Assembly (NCBI RefSeq): GCF_034140825.1
Contig: NC_089035.1
Coordinates: 2,997,001-3,061,000, forward strand
DNA from: Oryza sativa Japonica Group
Taxonomy: Eukaryota; Streptophyta; Magnoliopsida; Poales; Poaceae
Direction: 5' to 3'
Length of the DNA: 64,000 nucleotides
The notes below the pieces were generated by a model. It worked only from the letters and a program-made list of their open reading frames with translations, made no database searches and had not been told where the DNA came from. A program made the translations under genes and the position numbers. Of this stretch, positions 1 to 10,217 are shown in pieces; positions within the stretch are counted from its first letter, which is position 1, and the number at the start of each line of letters is the position of its first letter.

Positions 1-530
1 AGCAAACAAGAGTGAGCTAGCGGATCTAACGTAAGGCATAGGGTTTTCAGCTGAATCCCCAAATCTTGCTGGAAACGAATTGCTACTAGTACTAAGGTTT
101 AGGGGTTAAAGGGCAAGTAAGAAAAGCTTCCGGATCTACAAGAGAAGCTAGGGTTAAGGCGAAGAGAAAAGCTGTGGGTAGAGAGGAACGAGAAAGAGGA
201 TAAGCGTACGTGTGCTCACCGGCGAGGGTCCGACGGGAGAAGCAGCACACCGGCGACGGCGCCGCTGCTCGCGGGTGGAGATCGCCTCTGCTCGGCGGCG
301 GCGGCGGCGGCGGCGGCCGAGGAGACGAGGAGTCGAGACCGAAGCGACGGGGAGATCGACTAGGGTAAAGATAGGGGAGCAAGGAGACCGAGGTCAATTA
401 ATTACGCTGGGCTGTTGGCTATATATGGGCTTTCTATGGGCCGAGATTTCTAATCACAGTAGTACTCGTTCCGGACTAGTCATATTGATTTGGAGGCCCA
501 TCTAAGACGAAAGGCCCATTAGCAATTACT
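1..530 (-). promoter_or_regulatory. Promoter and non-coding first exon of a leftward gene
   Basis: On the minus strand the stretch from about 400 down to 220 is GC-rich with a CGG/CCG run (about 294-316) and ends in a good 5' splice site, GCCG|GTGAGC (donor at 219-218). It reads like a rice 5'UTR exon followed by a T-rich intron that leaves the window. Between 410 and 520 there are several GGCCCA/TGGGCC boxes (site-II type) as found in plant housekeeping promoters. No coding frame here is convincing, so the gene itself lies to the left. The MULE at 540 inserted just upstream of this promoter. This is an inference from composition and splice signal. Confidence 0.45.
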
Positions 531-539
531 CTGCTACTG
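531..539. repeat. Left target-site duplication of the MULE
   Basis: CTGCTACTG, repeated exactly at 9045-9053 on the other side of the element. Nine base pairs is the Mutator hallmark. Confidence 0.9.
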
Positions 540-660
540 TTGAATTTTTTTCGTTTTTAGATTTTTTTTTAATATTTACAGAAATAATCTATCGACCAAA
601 AAAATTGCAGAAATAGCCCCTGCCGCCCAATTGGTGGGCGGCAAGCTGACGTGGCAGACG
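540..660 (+). repeat. Left terminal inverted repeat of the MULE
   Basis: It matches the reverse complement of 8928-9044 almost throughout. The shared run includes the stretch reading CAGAAATAATCTATCGACC and then the GCCGCCC/GGGCGGC and GACGTGGCA subterminal motifs. The outermost few bases differ slightly between the two ends. Confidence 0.9.
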
Positions 661-761
661 GTGGGTCGACCGCGCTGTCTGCCGCCGTCGGCCAAAATTG
701 CGATTAGGCCCGAGGGCGACAAGGGGCTAATTGCAATTTTGGCCGCCCATTCAGAGCTTGC

Positions 762-837
762 GGCCGTACTTTTTCATCTGGGTCCCTTGCCGCCTCAATA
801 TAGGGCGGCAAGGGACCCAGATGAAAAAAGTACGGCC
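762..837. repeat. Near-perfect hairpin inside the MULE left end
   Basis: Arms of 33 and 34 nt (762-794 and 804-837) are exact reverse complements apart from one extra A, with a 9-nt loop. The arms contain the GGCGGCAAGGG motif that also recurs at the right end of the element (about 8806-8875), where it again forms an inverted pair with GGCCCCTTGCCGCC. If transcribed it would fold into a strong foldback RNA. Confidence 0.85.
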
Positions 838-1248
838 AAAAGATTTTTCTATGTTATGTTAATAATAAATAAAGAAGTATTTATTGGTAAAACTTGTTAA
901 TATTGTTATAAAAATGTATTGAAGTTGGTTGTTGCGCAATTTCATATGTTAAGTGAGGTATTATTTTGTACCTTATTCGACGTATTAGTACTCGGATAAT
1001 TTATATAGGCCTATCGCAGTCTAGGTCGTAGAAACATTATATGGACTTAAACAAGGAGAATTATGTAACATGAAGAAATAGTAGTACAATTTGAACATGA
1101 TACAACTATTTGCATTGCGGTTACATAGATGATATTAGATTCGAACTAGGAGGGAGGTAGTGCAATAGTTGAACACAACGACGATGTAGTAATGGGACAA
1201 GGAAGCATGACAGTAGAAATTTCAATATGCCAAGTTGTCCGATAATAG
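838..1248. other. Non-coding MULE segment
   Basis: AT-rich sequence between the left-end hairpin and the stop codon of the GRF zinc-finger gene. It probably holds that gene's 3'UTR. No other gene or repeat was recognised. Confidence 0.5.
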
Positions 1249-2066
1249 CTAACCCCTACGTGAGGATCCCTCTCCTCTCTCAAACCGCGCTTTAGTAACC
1301 CTGTATTGCTCTGGTAGTTCAAGCTGCACAACACGGCTAGGTGGAGTTAGAACCCTTCTGGTGTCTATCCATTCTCTGTATTGACATCTCCTTGGTGGTT
1401 CCTGGGAGGAAAGAATAGATGTAAAGCAAGCAAAGTTAGTAAATATTGTGAGAAAATAAGGAATCATGTAATCAAAATATTTTTACCATGAAATCGTCGT
1501 CAAGAATATTTGGACAAACAAAGAACCTTCGACCCAATGTTGTAGGATTTATGGAACGAAGAACCTGACAACGATCACCACACCTGCATCTTGGACGGGC
1601 TTCCCATGGAGGGAGTGCCGTAGTTAGCACCCGCCAGTCGCTCTGTTGTTCACGACATTGGCGTTCATAAGCCGCTTTTCTCTATAAGTATTGCTCAGTA
1701 CTTTCGGATGCGAAATACCAGCGACCTTCTTGTAAACAAGTGGTTAGGTCGAGAACGGGATTTTCTGTATCGACCCACTCGATGTATGCGCAAGCCGTAG
1801 TGCGGGTCTGCCGAATAGAGTAGTGTTACGAAGAATAAAGCGATTGCCCATACGGAATGAATAAGCATATGCAGATAATAAAATACCTCACGGTCATAGT
1901 TAGGGCACCTAAAAAAGCGCCTTCCTCGAATATCAGGATTCCTCGAAGCCATTAGTTGGCATCGATCACCGCATAGGCAGAGAGGACGCTGGCACCAAGG
2001 TGGTAGTAGGTATACACAAGGATCGCTACGCCAGTTTGGATCCTCAACACCCCGGCGTCTAGCCAT
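1249..2066 (-). CDS. Double GRF-type zinc-finger protein, MULE cargo (one in-frame TAG)
   Basis: Three exons on the minus strand: 2066-1887, 1807-1487 and 1401-1249, all with GT-AG junctions in phase (60+107+51 codons). The protein starts MARRRGVEDPNW. It has two GRF-like zinc fingers, CLCGDRCQLMASRNP...GRRFFRCP (about residues 37-60) and CRCGDRCQVLRSINP...GRRFFVCP (about 137-160). It then has the FMEPPRRCQYREWID tail typical of plant transposon-associated GRF proteins. The frame is open except for one TAG at 1684-1682, in a context (QYL-stop-RKAAYERQ) where Gln is plausible. A TATA-like TATATAAG lies at about 2167-2174 on the minus strand. GRF fingers bind nucleic acid in other proteins; the role in the transposon is unknown. 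Confidence 0.75.
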
Positions 2067-2465
2067 TGACGAAAGCCGGTCGGATTTGTAATGAAGCAAG
2101 TGGGGAAGAGAGTACTGAATGTGACTGAGTTCTGAAAGATTGTGAGGCCTCACTCGTTAAGGCGACTTATATAGGCGCAAAAAATCGAGTGATACCCCTG
2201 ACATGTGAACGTGGTGGGGTATGGTGGGTACGCCTGATTGGCGCCGAAAGATACATGCATGATCGGCGCCGAAAGTTACATTGGTCGTATGCGCCAAATG
2301 GCGGGCAAATACTCGTATCATACGCGAATAAAGGAGGCTGCATCGGTGCGGCAGAAAGTAGTCGTGCATGCGCCGAAAGGTATCGTGCACATATAACAAC
2401 AACGTAGTCATTACACAAGCATACAGTACTGGAAAGTGAAGCAAGTAAACAAACAGAAGACTGCT
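2067..2465 (-). promoter_or_regulatory. Spacer: GRF gene promoter and PMD gene 3' end
   Basis: It holds a minus-strand TATA-like box (about 2167-2174) upstream of the GRF gene and several imperfect repeats of GGCGCCGAAAG / GCGCCAAA (about 2240-2385). No coding region is supported. Confidence 0.5.
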
Positions 2466-5255
2466 CTACTGGCCCTGCCCCGCGCCGCGACCACGCTTGG
2501 TCCTCCGGGCCTGTGCTCGCACGTGGTCCTGAGAGTAGGTGAAACGATCCGGTGGCACAGCACGGGTAGCACGAGTGTCCCGCGGAGGAGTGGCCTGCGC
2601 CTGGTCCTGCGTCTGCACCGGCGGTGCGCCTCCCAGCTGTGAGGGGCCGATGACGTCCTCTGTCGAGCCTGAAGCGAAGTCGAAGTCAGTGATGTCGAAG
2701 AGCACGGTGGAAGACAGGAAGGGGTCCGACGAGGTCCCAGCATGGTCCAGTGGTGGACCCTGACTCGACGTGCCGGCTGCCTGTGACGCTGACCATGCAG
2801 CCTGGGAGAAGTGGGCGGCCTGCGTCATAGCGAACTGGGCGAAACCTACACATCGACAACGGGACCCTTGTAAGCTAAGACATAAAATGTATGTAAATTG
2901 ATTGTGGAAGTAATGTTGTTTTTTTAAGTACCTGTGGGGGGCACAACAGAAGGCCTAGCCGAGGAAGGCGGGGTGCTGAACGGTGCACGAAACCCTGAAG
3001 CAATCGGCAAGTGAAACGGCTCACTTATATGTGCGAGGCATGTACAGAAGTAGTAATAAAAATACTTACCTCCGTGTGGAGGGGGAGTCGGCCTAGGAAT
3101 GTGCGCAGCTGGACGGGGACCAGTCGGTACGGGTGGCCGCTGTACAGCTGCGTCTGCCCGAGCAACGTCGTCTGCACGACAGGTGAGCACTCGGAGAATC
3201 GAGCGCATCGACTCCACCATCCGCGTGTACGTCGTCAGGTGCTCCTCTACGGTTACCGGAATTCCCGCGTCTAAACGTTGGATCGTCGTTGAACCGTCAA
3301 CGACGACCCGGTTGATGTCGTCGACCTGCATGGTTAATTTGTTCATAAATATTCGTAAAATTTGACGATAAGAAAGACATGAAAACATAAAGGAATGGTG
3401 CGATGCAGGGTACTCACAACACGAGCGAAGTCCTGGTCGCGGTGCCTGGCGTAGAGGTCTCTAGTGCTCGCAACGTGGGGCTGCTGCTCCAAGGGAGCGA
3501 AGGTGACCCTAGTACGGGTGCGTGGCTGGTACCAGCGTAGGTAGGCCTGGTACGACTCCTCAGTGTGTGACTCTCCCTCGTGGTCCACGACCTCCTCGGT
3601 TGCGAGCAACCAGTCCTCAACAAAAGTCGCCAACTTGGTGGGCTAGTAGCCAGCTGAATGCTGACCCTTGCGCGAGTACCTGCGAATTAATGTGTAATAT
3701 TAGTGTGAAACGACAGATGTTACAAATTATTGTAAACAGGCAGATTTTAATGCAACAACGGAAAGCGTAGTGCAAGATCTTACCGGTGAACAGCAGCTTG
3801 GACGGTGGTCGGAAACGGTACTGGAAAGGGCTGACGGAAGCCGAACTGCCGCATCACGCGGAAAGGGGCGTGAGGCTCAACGCAGATGTCGAAGACCATC
3901 GGAACCGTAGTCATCCAGTACGCCTGGTCCCTGGTGCAGAGTGTGGACAGACCCAACGGCGCACGAGCCTGGGTAGCCGCGGCACTGTAGGGCTCCCACA
4001 CGACGTCAGTCGTCAGAAGGCGGTCGAACACCATAACAAACTCAGGATACGACCGCCTAACCTGGACGTGAGCCCATCGGCGCTGCAATACGAGACGATT
4101 GATGTGATGTACAATGAACTTAGCAATTAACTTAACAATACGTTAAGATCGATGCAACGTACCTGACGACGGCACCACAGAGTACCCATCGTAGGGTAGT
4201 CGACCTCTGGTCGCTCCTCGTACAGTGACTCCTCGTACGCGTGCTGGTCCACCTCAGGGCGGCCGATCGCAATCCTCTCAGCTGCCCAGATAGAAAGAAA
4301 GAGAGGGCACCCACCAAAGGTCGCGCTGGGATCCGTCTTCGTGCAAGACTCACAAAGTGCACGGTACAGAGCCGCCAACAACGCGGAACCCCAGCTCCAC
4401 TGAGGCACCTCGCCTACCGCGGCGTCGGCGATGCTCCTGGCGTAGTGCACGAGTCCCTTGTCGACCGCGTGCCCGTGACCGCCACAGAACATCACCCAGC
4501 CAAAAAGCCAGAGCAAGTACGCCTCCAAACATCGGCTGTACGAGTACTCGTCGGCGTCCGCCTGTAGCTGCTCAACCTGCAAGCAGTCGATAAAATGTTA
4601 GGCACCTTAACTGCGGACTAAATATGTAATACGATTGTCATTTCGGTACAAAAACACTCACGGTGAACTGAAGCAGCCACCTCTTCGTAGGTCCGGTGTT
4701 GCGGTGGTGTCCCAACGGCTCGAGCGGGAGGTGCGGTGCGCGCTGTACTAGTGCGAAACGTGCCGTCAGATCGTCCTGCCAGTCCACAGCCGTGGTCACT
4801 GGCCCAACAGCGTCTCCCGCGAGCGGTAGCCCCAACAAGTACGATACGTCCTGTAGGGTAGGGGCTACCTCACCGCACGGCAAGTGAAAAGTGTGCGTCT
4901 CTGGCCTCCATCGATCGACCAAAGCTGCTACGAGCGACCTGTCCACGGTCCATCGTCTGGCCGGGTCCGCGTCGCCGGCCGCAGCCTCCACCAGCCGACA
5001 CATCGGTAGGAGGCCGGCCTCACGTAGCCTGCAATAACAAATTAATATGTCATTATAAAAAATATTGCAGTGCAACTAACTTATAGTAAAACACTGTTCG
5101 TACCTCTCGACAAAGGAGTCGTGAACCGTGAGTAGCTCACCGCACGTCCGTGCCCGGAACGTCCCAAGCTGAGCCCCATGCACCACAGTAAGGTGAGACC
5201 GGTGTCGGTGATCTATCGCCGGGTCCAACAACTGAGGTGTATCCTGACGTGCCAT
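2466..5255 (-). CDS. Plant mobile domain (PMD) protein, MULE cargo (one in-frame TAG)
   Basis: Eight minus-strand exons with GT-AG junctions: 5255-5104, 5028-4662, 4576-4163, 4082-3784, 3679-3418, 3325-3070, 2994-2932 and 2845-2466, giving 731 codons in phase. The N-terminal part (about residues 50-300) has the PMD signatures LLPMCRLVEAAAGD, WRPETHTFHLPCGEVAPTL, DVSYLLGLPLAGDAVG and the following W-rich helices (YLLWLFGWVMF). The C-terminus is low complexity and basic (RRTKRGRGAGQGQ). PMD proteins such as Arabidopsis MAIN/MAIL1 act in silencing and genome stability, and transposon copies are known. The frame is broken once, by TAG at 3645-3643 in exon 5 (SAGY-stop-PTKLATF). The start at 5255 gives the first in-phase ATG. 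Confidence 0.82.
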
Positions 5256-5656
5256 CTCTGAAAAATATAGTGTTTCGTGTTAGAACAATTCAAAAAATAG
5301 TAATGTAAAACAAAAGATAACTTGCAAAATTATGAAATAGTAATAAAATCATACGCGTTAATTATGTACAACAAGAGTACAGGCTATTTAAATATAGCAA
5401 ACGTTACTAATGGTACATAACGATGACGTGCAATTTAACATATATGTAGAGTTCAATAATATAACATAACATTACGTGTCGAAGTCCGACATACATCAGC
5501 ATACATAAAGACGTTTGGCGCCTTAGTCCGACGTTACATCACGAGACCTAAAGACATGACATGCCGAAGTCTGACATTACACGACGAAACATAAACACAT
5601 CGATAAGTTCGAAACGAATTACAAGCAAATCCACATGCCGACATAGAACATAAGAA
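5256..5656. repeat. MULE spacer with degenerate tandem repeats
   Basis: AT-rich sequence between the PMD gene start and the transposase stop. From about 5478 to 5630 a unit of roughly 40-45 bp (CGAAGTCCGACATTACA, then CGAAACATAAAGAC) recurs about three times with many changes. The rest probably holds the PMD promoter. Confidence 0.5.
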
Positions 5657-8386
5657 CTACACCACGTAGCCAGACGTGGCACGACGACGCCTAGGATGTG
5701 GTCGAGTGGAGGTAGTGCTTTCACCCGTAGGGCGAGCTCCATCTGCTGCTGATCCTGATAGTCCTGCCTCCGCCGCACTTGATTTCTCCTTGTCTTTAGG
5801 ACAATGCTTGTAGGTGTGCCCATGTTCATCGCATTTGCTGCAACGCTTCACCCTGCCAGCCTCCGACTCGTCCATATCGTTGCGGATGCGACGAGTCCTC
5901 CTCCTTCCAGCCTTGCCTCGGAGCTTCGATGGGTCAGGAATATTGAGTACTTCATCGTTAGTCTCTGTGAACTCCCCAGCTATGCCGAACCCATAAATCT
6001 CGCCGCTCCATGTATGATATATTGCTTGCTTACTGAAGTACTATGACACATATATTGTATCTGGTATGCCACACTCCACAGCGGCAGCAATGACATGGGT
6101 GCATGGCCTGTGGAGCAGCTTCGGCTTTGCACAAGAGCAATGACATGTGCCGTCGTCTTTGAGAACACACTCCTGCTTCACTCTCTTGCAGTAGATACCC
6201 CTGACTGCCTTATCTTGACATAGTATCTCAAACCTGTGCTGTTGGGTACCTTGCACTAGAGCTCGATGTTTCATGGCCTTTTTACGCAACTCCTCTAGCT
6301 TTTTCTGCATGAAAGCTCCAAACAAAATGCTGTTGTTCGGCATAGAGGGAAGAACTGCCTGGAACCGATCCCTAAAATACCTGCATGTCCCATGTAAAAT
6401 GAACTCCACTATGCCAACTAGTGGCAGTCCACGGACACCGCGCATCACCCAGTTGTAAACTTCTGCCAAATTTGTTGTCATTATTCCATATCTAGCACCA
6501 CCTGTGTCATACGCCTTGGCCCATTTCTCTTTTGGTTCATGCAGAATCCACTGAGAAAATTTCCGAATCTCCAATCTAGTTCTTCTAACCAATGTTGGAC
6601 TATCCGTTGGGAGAGGTCCAAGAGCTTGAGGAGGGTCAGCAACGGCGGTCGATGGAGCCGCTGCACGCTGATCACTGCATTTGGCTGTCAACTCATCTAA
6701 TCTCTTCCAAAGCTCATTGAATTTTTTCTCCTGGTTCTGATTGCACAGCCTCTTGAACATGTTCATGAGCTCCTTGTTCTTGAATTGCTTGAAGAAATTA
6801 GCTCCTATATGACGCATGCACCACCTACTCTGTACATCTTCCCAAACACCGGGGTATCCTCGTTCCATACTCCCAAACTGCAACTCTCCTATCGCTCGCA
6901 GAATGCCAGCGTGCCTATCATGTATCAGGCATACATTTGGCCTCATACCAACAACTTTTGTTTTAACCAATTTCAGGAACCAGTACCAGCTATCGGTATT
7001 CTCACTCTCAACAAAAGCAAATGCCAAGGGCAATACCTGATTGTTTCCATCTACCCCTATTGCTGTTAGTATCTGGCCCCGATACTTTCCTGTCAAGAAT
7101 GTCCCATCAATGCAGAGAACAGGACGACAGTTCACGAATGCCATCTTGCATGCATGTAGAGCTAAGAACGCCCTTTGCAGCACACTCTTGCCAGGATGTT
7201 CAATTGAGGGGAATTTCTTCACTTCGTAAGAGCTCCCAGGGTTTCTTTCCTCGATAACACCAAGCAGGCGTGGCAAATTGTCATACGAGGCTTCGTAAGT
7301 TCCAAATCTCATCTCTATTATTTTCTGTTTGGCCCTCCAGGCCTTGGCATAGCTAATAGTATACTTGTATGTCTCTTCAATGTGTCGGATTATTGACCTT
7401 GGTTCATATGTGAGATTATCGATGACATGCGCATACATCTTAGATGCAACAAATGCACATGTAATGTTCCTATGGTATTTCTGAACACCAGGTAGAAAAC
7501 ATGTATGCTTGGTAACAACTGACACTGTCCAATAATCCTTCCATTTCCCCTTATATGCGTGCACTCTCCAGGGACAACCATCTTTTTCCTTAACACACCG
7601 AACTTCATATTGCGACCGGTTCGACTTGGCAACCCAAAACTCTCTATGAAGTGACACTGCAAAATGTTTTACCGCCTCCTTCATATCTTCTGCTCTACTA
7701 TAAATCGCTCCCTGAATAACCTCATTTTCTTTGTACTCCCATCTCACACTATCCTCTTCAGAGACGATCAGCCCAGAAAAATCCTCACTAGCCCATTCTG
7801 CTGGATTAATATCCGTCTCATCATCTGACGAATCACCTTCCTCTACACGCTCGTTGTCAGAATCCTCCCTCTCCATTTCATCCACAATGGCACCGACAGT
7901 CTCCCCCTCGTCAGCCACTCCACCTGGTTGAATGCCCACTGGAGCTACTACGCCCCCGTCCTCTCGTGCGTTGACCTCCTCCACAGAAGTCTCGTTTACT
8001 TCAGCACTTGGTCCCTCGCCATCATCCATGTTCGTCTGCACACCTGGATCCTTCGGGTGAACAAACGGAACCAAAGCTAGAGGCCACCCGCGTTGCAATG
8101 CATTTTCCAAATACCATCTCCACACTCGAGAGTTTTGAACTGGCATTAGTTCCCAATAAAAACCCTCAGTTGCCCGACTTACTATAACATTGATTGTTAT
8201 GTCACTTGTCTGTGGATCAACTCTCAAGCCCCTCATTAACCATCCTTTTATAGAAGGTACACTCCTCTCAGCCGGTCTCTCAATTCCCCTTTCTGATACA
8301 ATAAAATCTGACAGATCTACCCCAGTTGGCCCGTAACGGACGTTTCCTGGTCCATGGTAAACTTGGAATATTTGTTTGTTCGACAT
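5657..8386 (-). CDS. MULE transposase, MURA-like (one in-frame TAG)
   Basis: A single long frame of 910 codons. The start is ATG at 8386, directly after a 3' splice site (GTTGACAG) that ends a 5'UTR intron. The N-terminal third is acidic. A MULE DNA-binding region (YSRAEDMKEAVKHFAVS) is followed by the transposase core with the first catalytic Asp in CIDGTFLTGKYRGQ and then LAFAFVESENTDSWYWFL. A SWIM zinc finger follows (CHCSCAKPKLLHRPCTHVI). Downstream come a YFSKQAIYHTWSGEI block and a CCHC zinc knuckle (CSKCDEHGHTYKHC). TAG at 6043-6041 interrupts the frame between the SWIM finger and the knuckle; both sides are in the same frame with no other stop. The last 128 residues are therefore lost unless the stop is read through. 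Confidence 0.9.
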
Positions 8387-8927
8387 ATCTGTCAACGAAA
8401 TAACTAGATCATATTACTCTTTCATGCAATAAACATCTACAACGTAATATCTTCTTGTGTAAGCCAATGCAACGGTAATGTATTAATTCCAAACTAGCAG
8501 ATCTACGTAGTTACCGATATCTACAATACGCACTTCTAGATTAGTACAACTAAAACCCTAAAAATATAATGCATTTATTCAAACAAATTTTTAAAGAATA
8601 CACACTATTTAACTCAATAGTCACATATAGGATCTATGAATATTACCTGAAATCGGCGTCTGAATCCGGCAGGGCTTCGCCCCTTCTTCTCTTCTCCTCT
8701 CCTCTCTTCTTTTTTTTTTCACTGGAATTGAGGAGAGAAGAATGAGGGCAGGGGCTGGGCAGCAGGCCTTTTATAGGCAGCGAGGCCTGCCGCCCGGCCA
8801 GAGGGCGGCAAGGGGCCGCCTGCAAAATAGCCGGCCCCGACTGGCTTTTTTGCATTCGGGCCCCTTGCCGCCCCACCAGGGTTTTCCTGCAAAAAACCCT
8901 CCCTCCGTCACCACCCGTTCCTCCCCC
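8387..8927 (-). promoter_or_regulatory. Transposase leader, promoter and GC-rich subterminal region
   Basis: On the minus strand a TATA box (TATAAAAGG, about 8767-8776) precedes a GA-rich leader. A donor at about 8646 (ATTTCAG|GTAATA) and the acceptor at about 8388 define a 5'UTR intron. From 8780 to 8927 the sequence is GC-rich with inverted GGCGGCAAGGGGCC / GGCCCCTTGCCGCC motifs matching the left-end hairpin. Confidence 0.6.
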
Positions 8928-9044
8928 GTTTGCCACGTCAGCTTGCCGCCCCAGAGGTGGGCGGCAGGGGCTATTTCTGCAATTTTTTTGGTCGATAGAT
9001 TATTTCTGTAAATATTTAAAAAAAATCTAAATCCGAAAAAAATT
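8928..9044 (-). repeat. Right terminal inverted repeat of the MULE
   Basis: Reverse complement of the left end (540-660), with the target duplication CTGCTACTG at 9045-9053 immediately outside. Confidence 0.9.
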
Positions 9045-9118
9045 CTGCTACTGCGTCAGAACACGGCATTTGCTGGGCACAGCTAATCAGCGCGTACGCG
9101 TTGCTGGCGCAGACACCG

Positions 9119-9205
9119 CCAAGGCCCACCCACGGGCTAGCCCAGGTACGATGCCGCAAGGCCCACCCACGGGCTAGCCCAGGTACGATGCCGCAAGGCC
9201 CACGC
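9119..9205. repeat. 37-bp tandem repeat, 2.3 copies
   Basis: The unit beginning AAGGCCCACCCACGGGCTAG repeats at 9121, 9158 and (partly) 9195 with almost no changes. Confidence 0.85.
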
Positions 9206-9339
9206 ACACGCAGACGCACTAAGCCCCGATAGTTTTTTCCTTTTTTCGCCTTTTTTCGGTTTTCGCTTTTTTTTCTTGAATCGCTTCCTTATTTTCTTCA
9301 CGTGGTGGCGCGATTTTTTTTTCTGCTATATTTTATAAA

Positions 9340-9985
9340 TTGAATTTTTCACCTTCAATTTCAGTTGAAAGTTTTTAAAATTTAAGTTGAATGCTTTGAA
9401 ATTTGAGATGAAAGTTTTCAAATCTTGATTTGATTTTTTTTAAATTTGAGTTGAAAGTTTCAAATTTTCAACTGAAAATTTTCAAATCCGAGTTGAAAGT
9501 TTTTAAGTCTGAGTTGAAAGTTCGTTTTCAAATCTTGATTTGAAAGTTTTTCAAATCTAAGTTGAAAAATTAAAAAAATCTTGAGTTGAAAGTTTTTAAG
9601 TCTGAGTTGAAAGTTTCCAAATCTTGACTTGAAAGTTTTCAAGTTCGAGTTAAAAATTTTCAAATCTAAGTTGAAAAATTAAAAAAATCTTAAGTTGAAA
9701 GTTTTTAAGTCCGAGTTGAAAGTTTTCAAATCTTGACTTGAAAGTTTTCAAGTTCGAGTTAAAAGTTTTCAAATCTTGATTTGAAAGTTTTTCAAATCTA
9801 ATTTGAAAAATTAAAAAAATTTCTTGAGGTGAAAGTTTTTAAGTCTGAGTTGAAAGTTTTCAAATCTTGACTTGAAAGTTTTCAAGCCCGAGTTAAAAGT
9901 TTTCAAATCTTGATTTGAAAGTTTACAAATCTAAGTTGAAAAATTTTAAAAATTCTTGAGTTGAAAGTTTTAAATCTTTATGCGT
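9340..9985. repeat. AT-rich minisatellite (GTTGAAAGTTTTCAAATCTT type)
   Basis: Dozens of degenerate copies of a roughly 18-20-bp unit alternating GAGTTGAAAGTTTTTAAGTC and CTTGAAAGTTTTCAAATC. Higher-order repeats of about 130 bp are visible, since the segments starting near 9540, 9660 and 9770 resemble each other. Open frames in it are repeat artefacts. Confidence 0.9.
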
Positions 9986-10217
9986 GCGGTAGTCAAATGC
10001 GAAAAAAAAAAGTGACAGCGTCGTGTAGTCCACGGCAAAAAAAAAAAATAAAAAAAGAAACGTCACAGCGCCAAAAAATGAAAAAAAAAAGAAAAAGAAA
10101 CGTCGCGCTGCGTGTACCTCCGCGGGACATCACGTGGGCCTCGTGGGCCTGCCCTGCAGCAGCGCGCGACTTCGCTACCTCGCGCGTACGCGCCAACTAG
10201 TGTTTCTGGCATTTGCT

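Larger units (their letters stand above)
540..9044 (-). mobile_element. Mutator-like element (MULE), ~8.5 kb, three genes
   Basis: The two ends form long terminal inverted repeats (540-660 and 8928-9044) and are flanked by the direct repeat CTGCTACTG at 531-539 and 9045-9053, the 9-bp target duplication expected for Mutator. Inside are three leftward genes: a double GRF zinc-finger protein (1249-2066), a PMD protein (2466-5255) and a MURA-like transposase (5657-8386). The perfect target duplication and closely matching ends suggest a fairly recent insertion. Each gene has exactly one in-frame TAG, so the copy is probably not autonomous now. It could still move in trans, because the ends look good. 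Confidence 0.93.
9075..10207. mobile_element. Non-autonomous MULE-like element filled with minisatellite
   Basis: The direct repeat GGCATTTGCT flanks the segment (9065-9074 and 10208-10217), a 9-10-bp target duplication. The ends share an inverted AGCGCGTACGCG / CGCGCGTACGCG core next to GGGCAC.../...GTGTTTCT termini. There is no coding capacity. The interior is a 37-bp tandem repeat, poly-T/poly-A flanks and a long AT-rich minisatellite. It lies only 12 bp from the end of the 8.5-kb MULE's target duplication. Confidence 0.7.

Noticed and set aside
92-505. Pro/Ser-rich and Arg-rich frames at the left edge
   Set aside because: They come from a CGG run in a probable 5'UTR and show no family features.
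6041-6043. An intron instead of an in-frame stop at the transposase TAG
   Set aside because: The sequence on both sides is in the same frame, both sides are family-like (TIYVS / YFSKQAIYHTWSGE), and no good GT donor and AG acceptor pair removes just the stop.
9460-9663. Repetitive frame (NFQLRLKNFQL)
   Set aside because: Translation of the AT-rich minisatellite in the non-coding MULE.
9341-9985. CRISPR-like array
   Set aside because: Direct repeats without regular unique spacers, in a plant nuclear context; it is a degenerate minisatellite.
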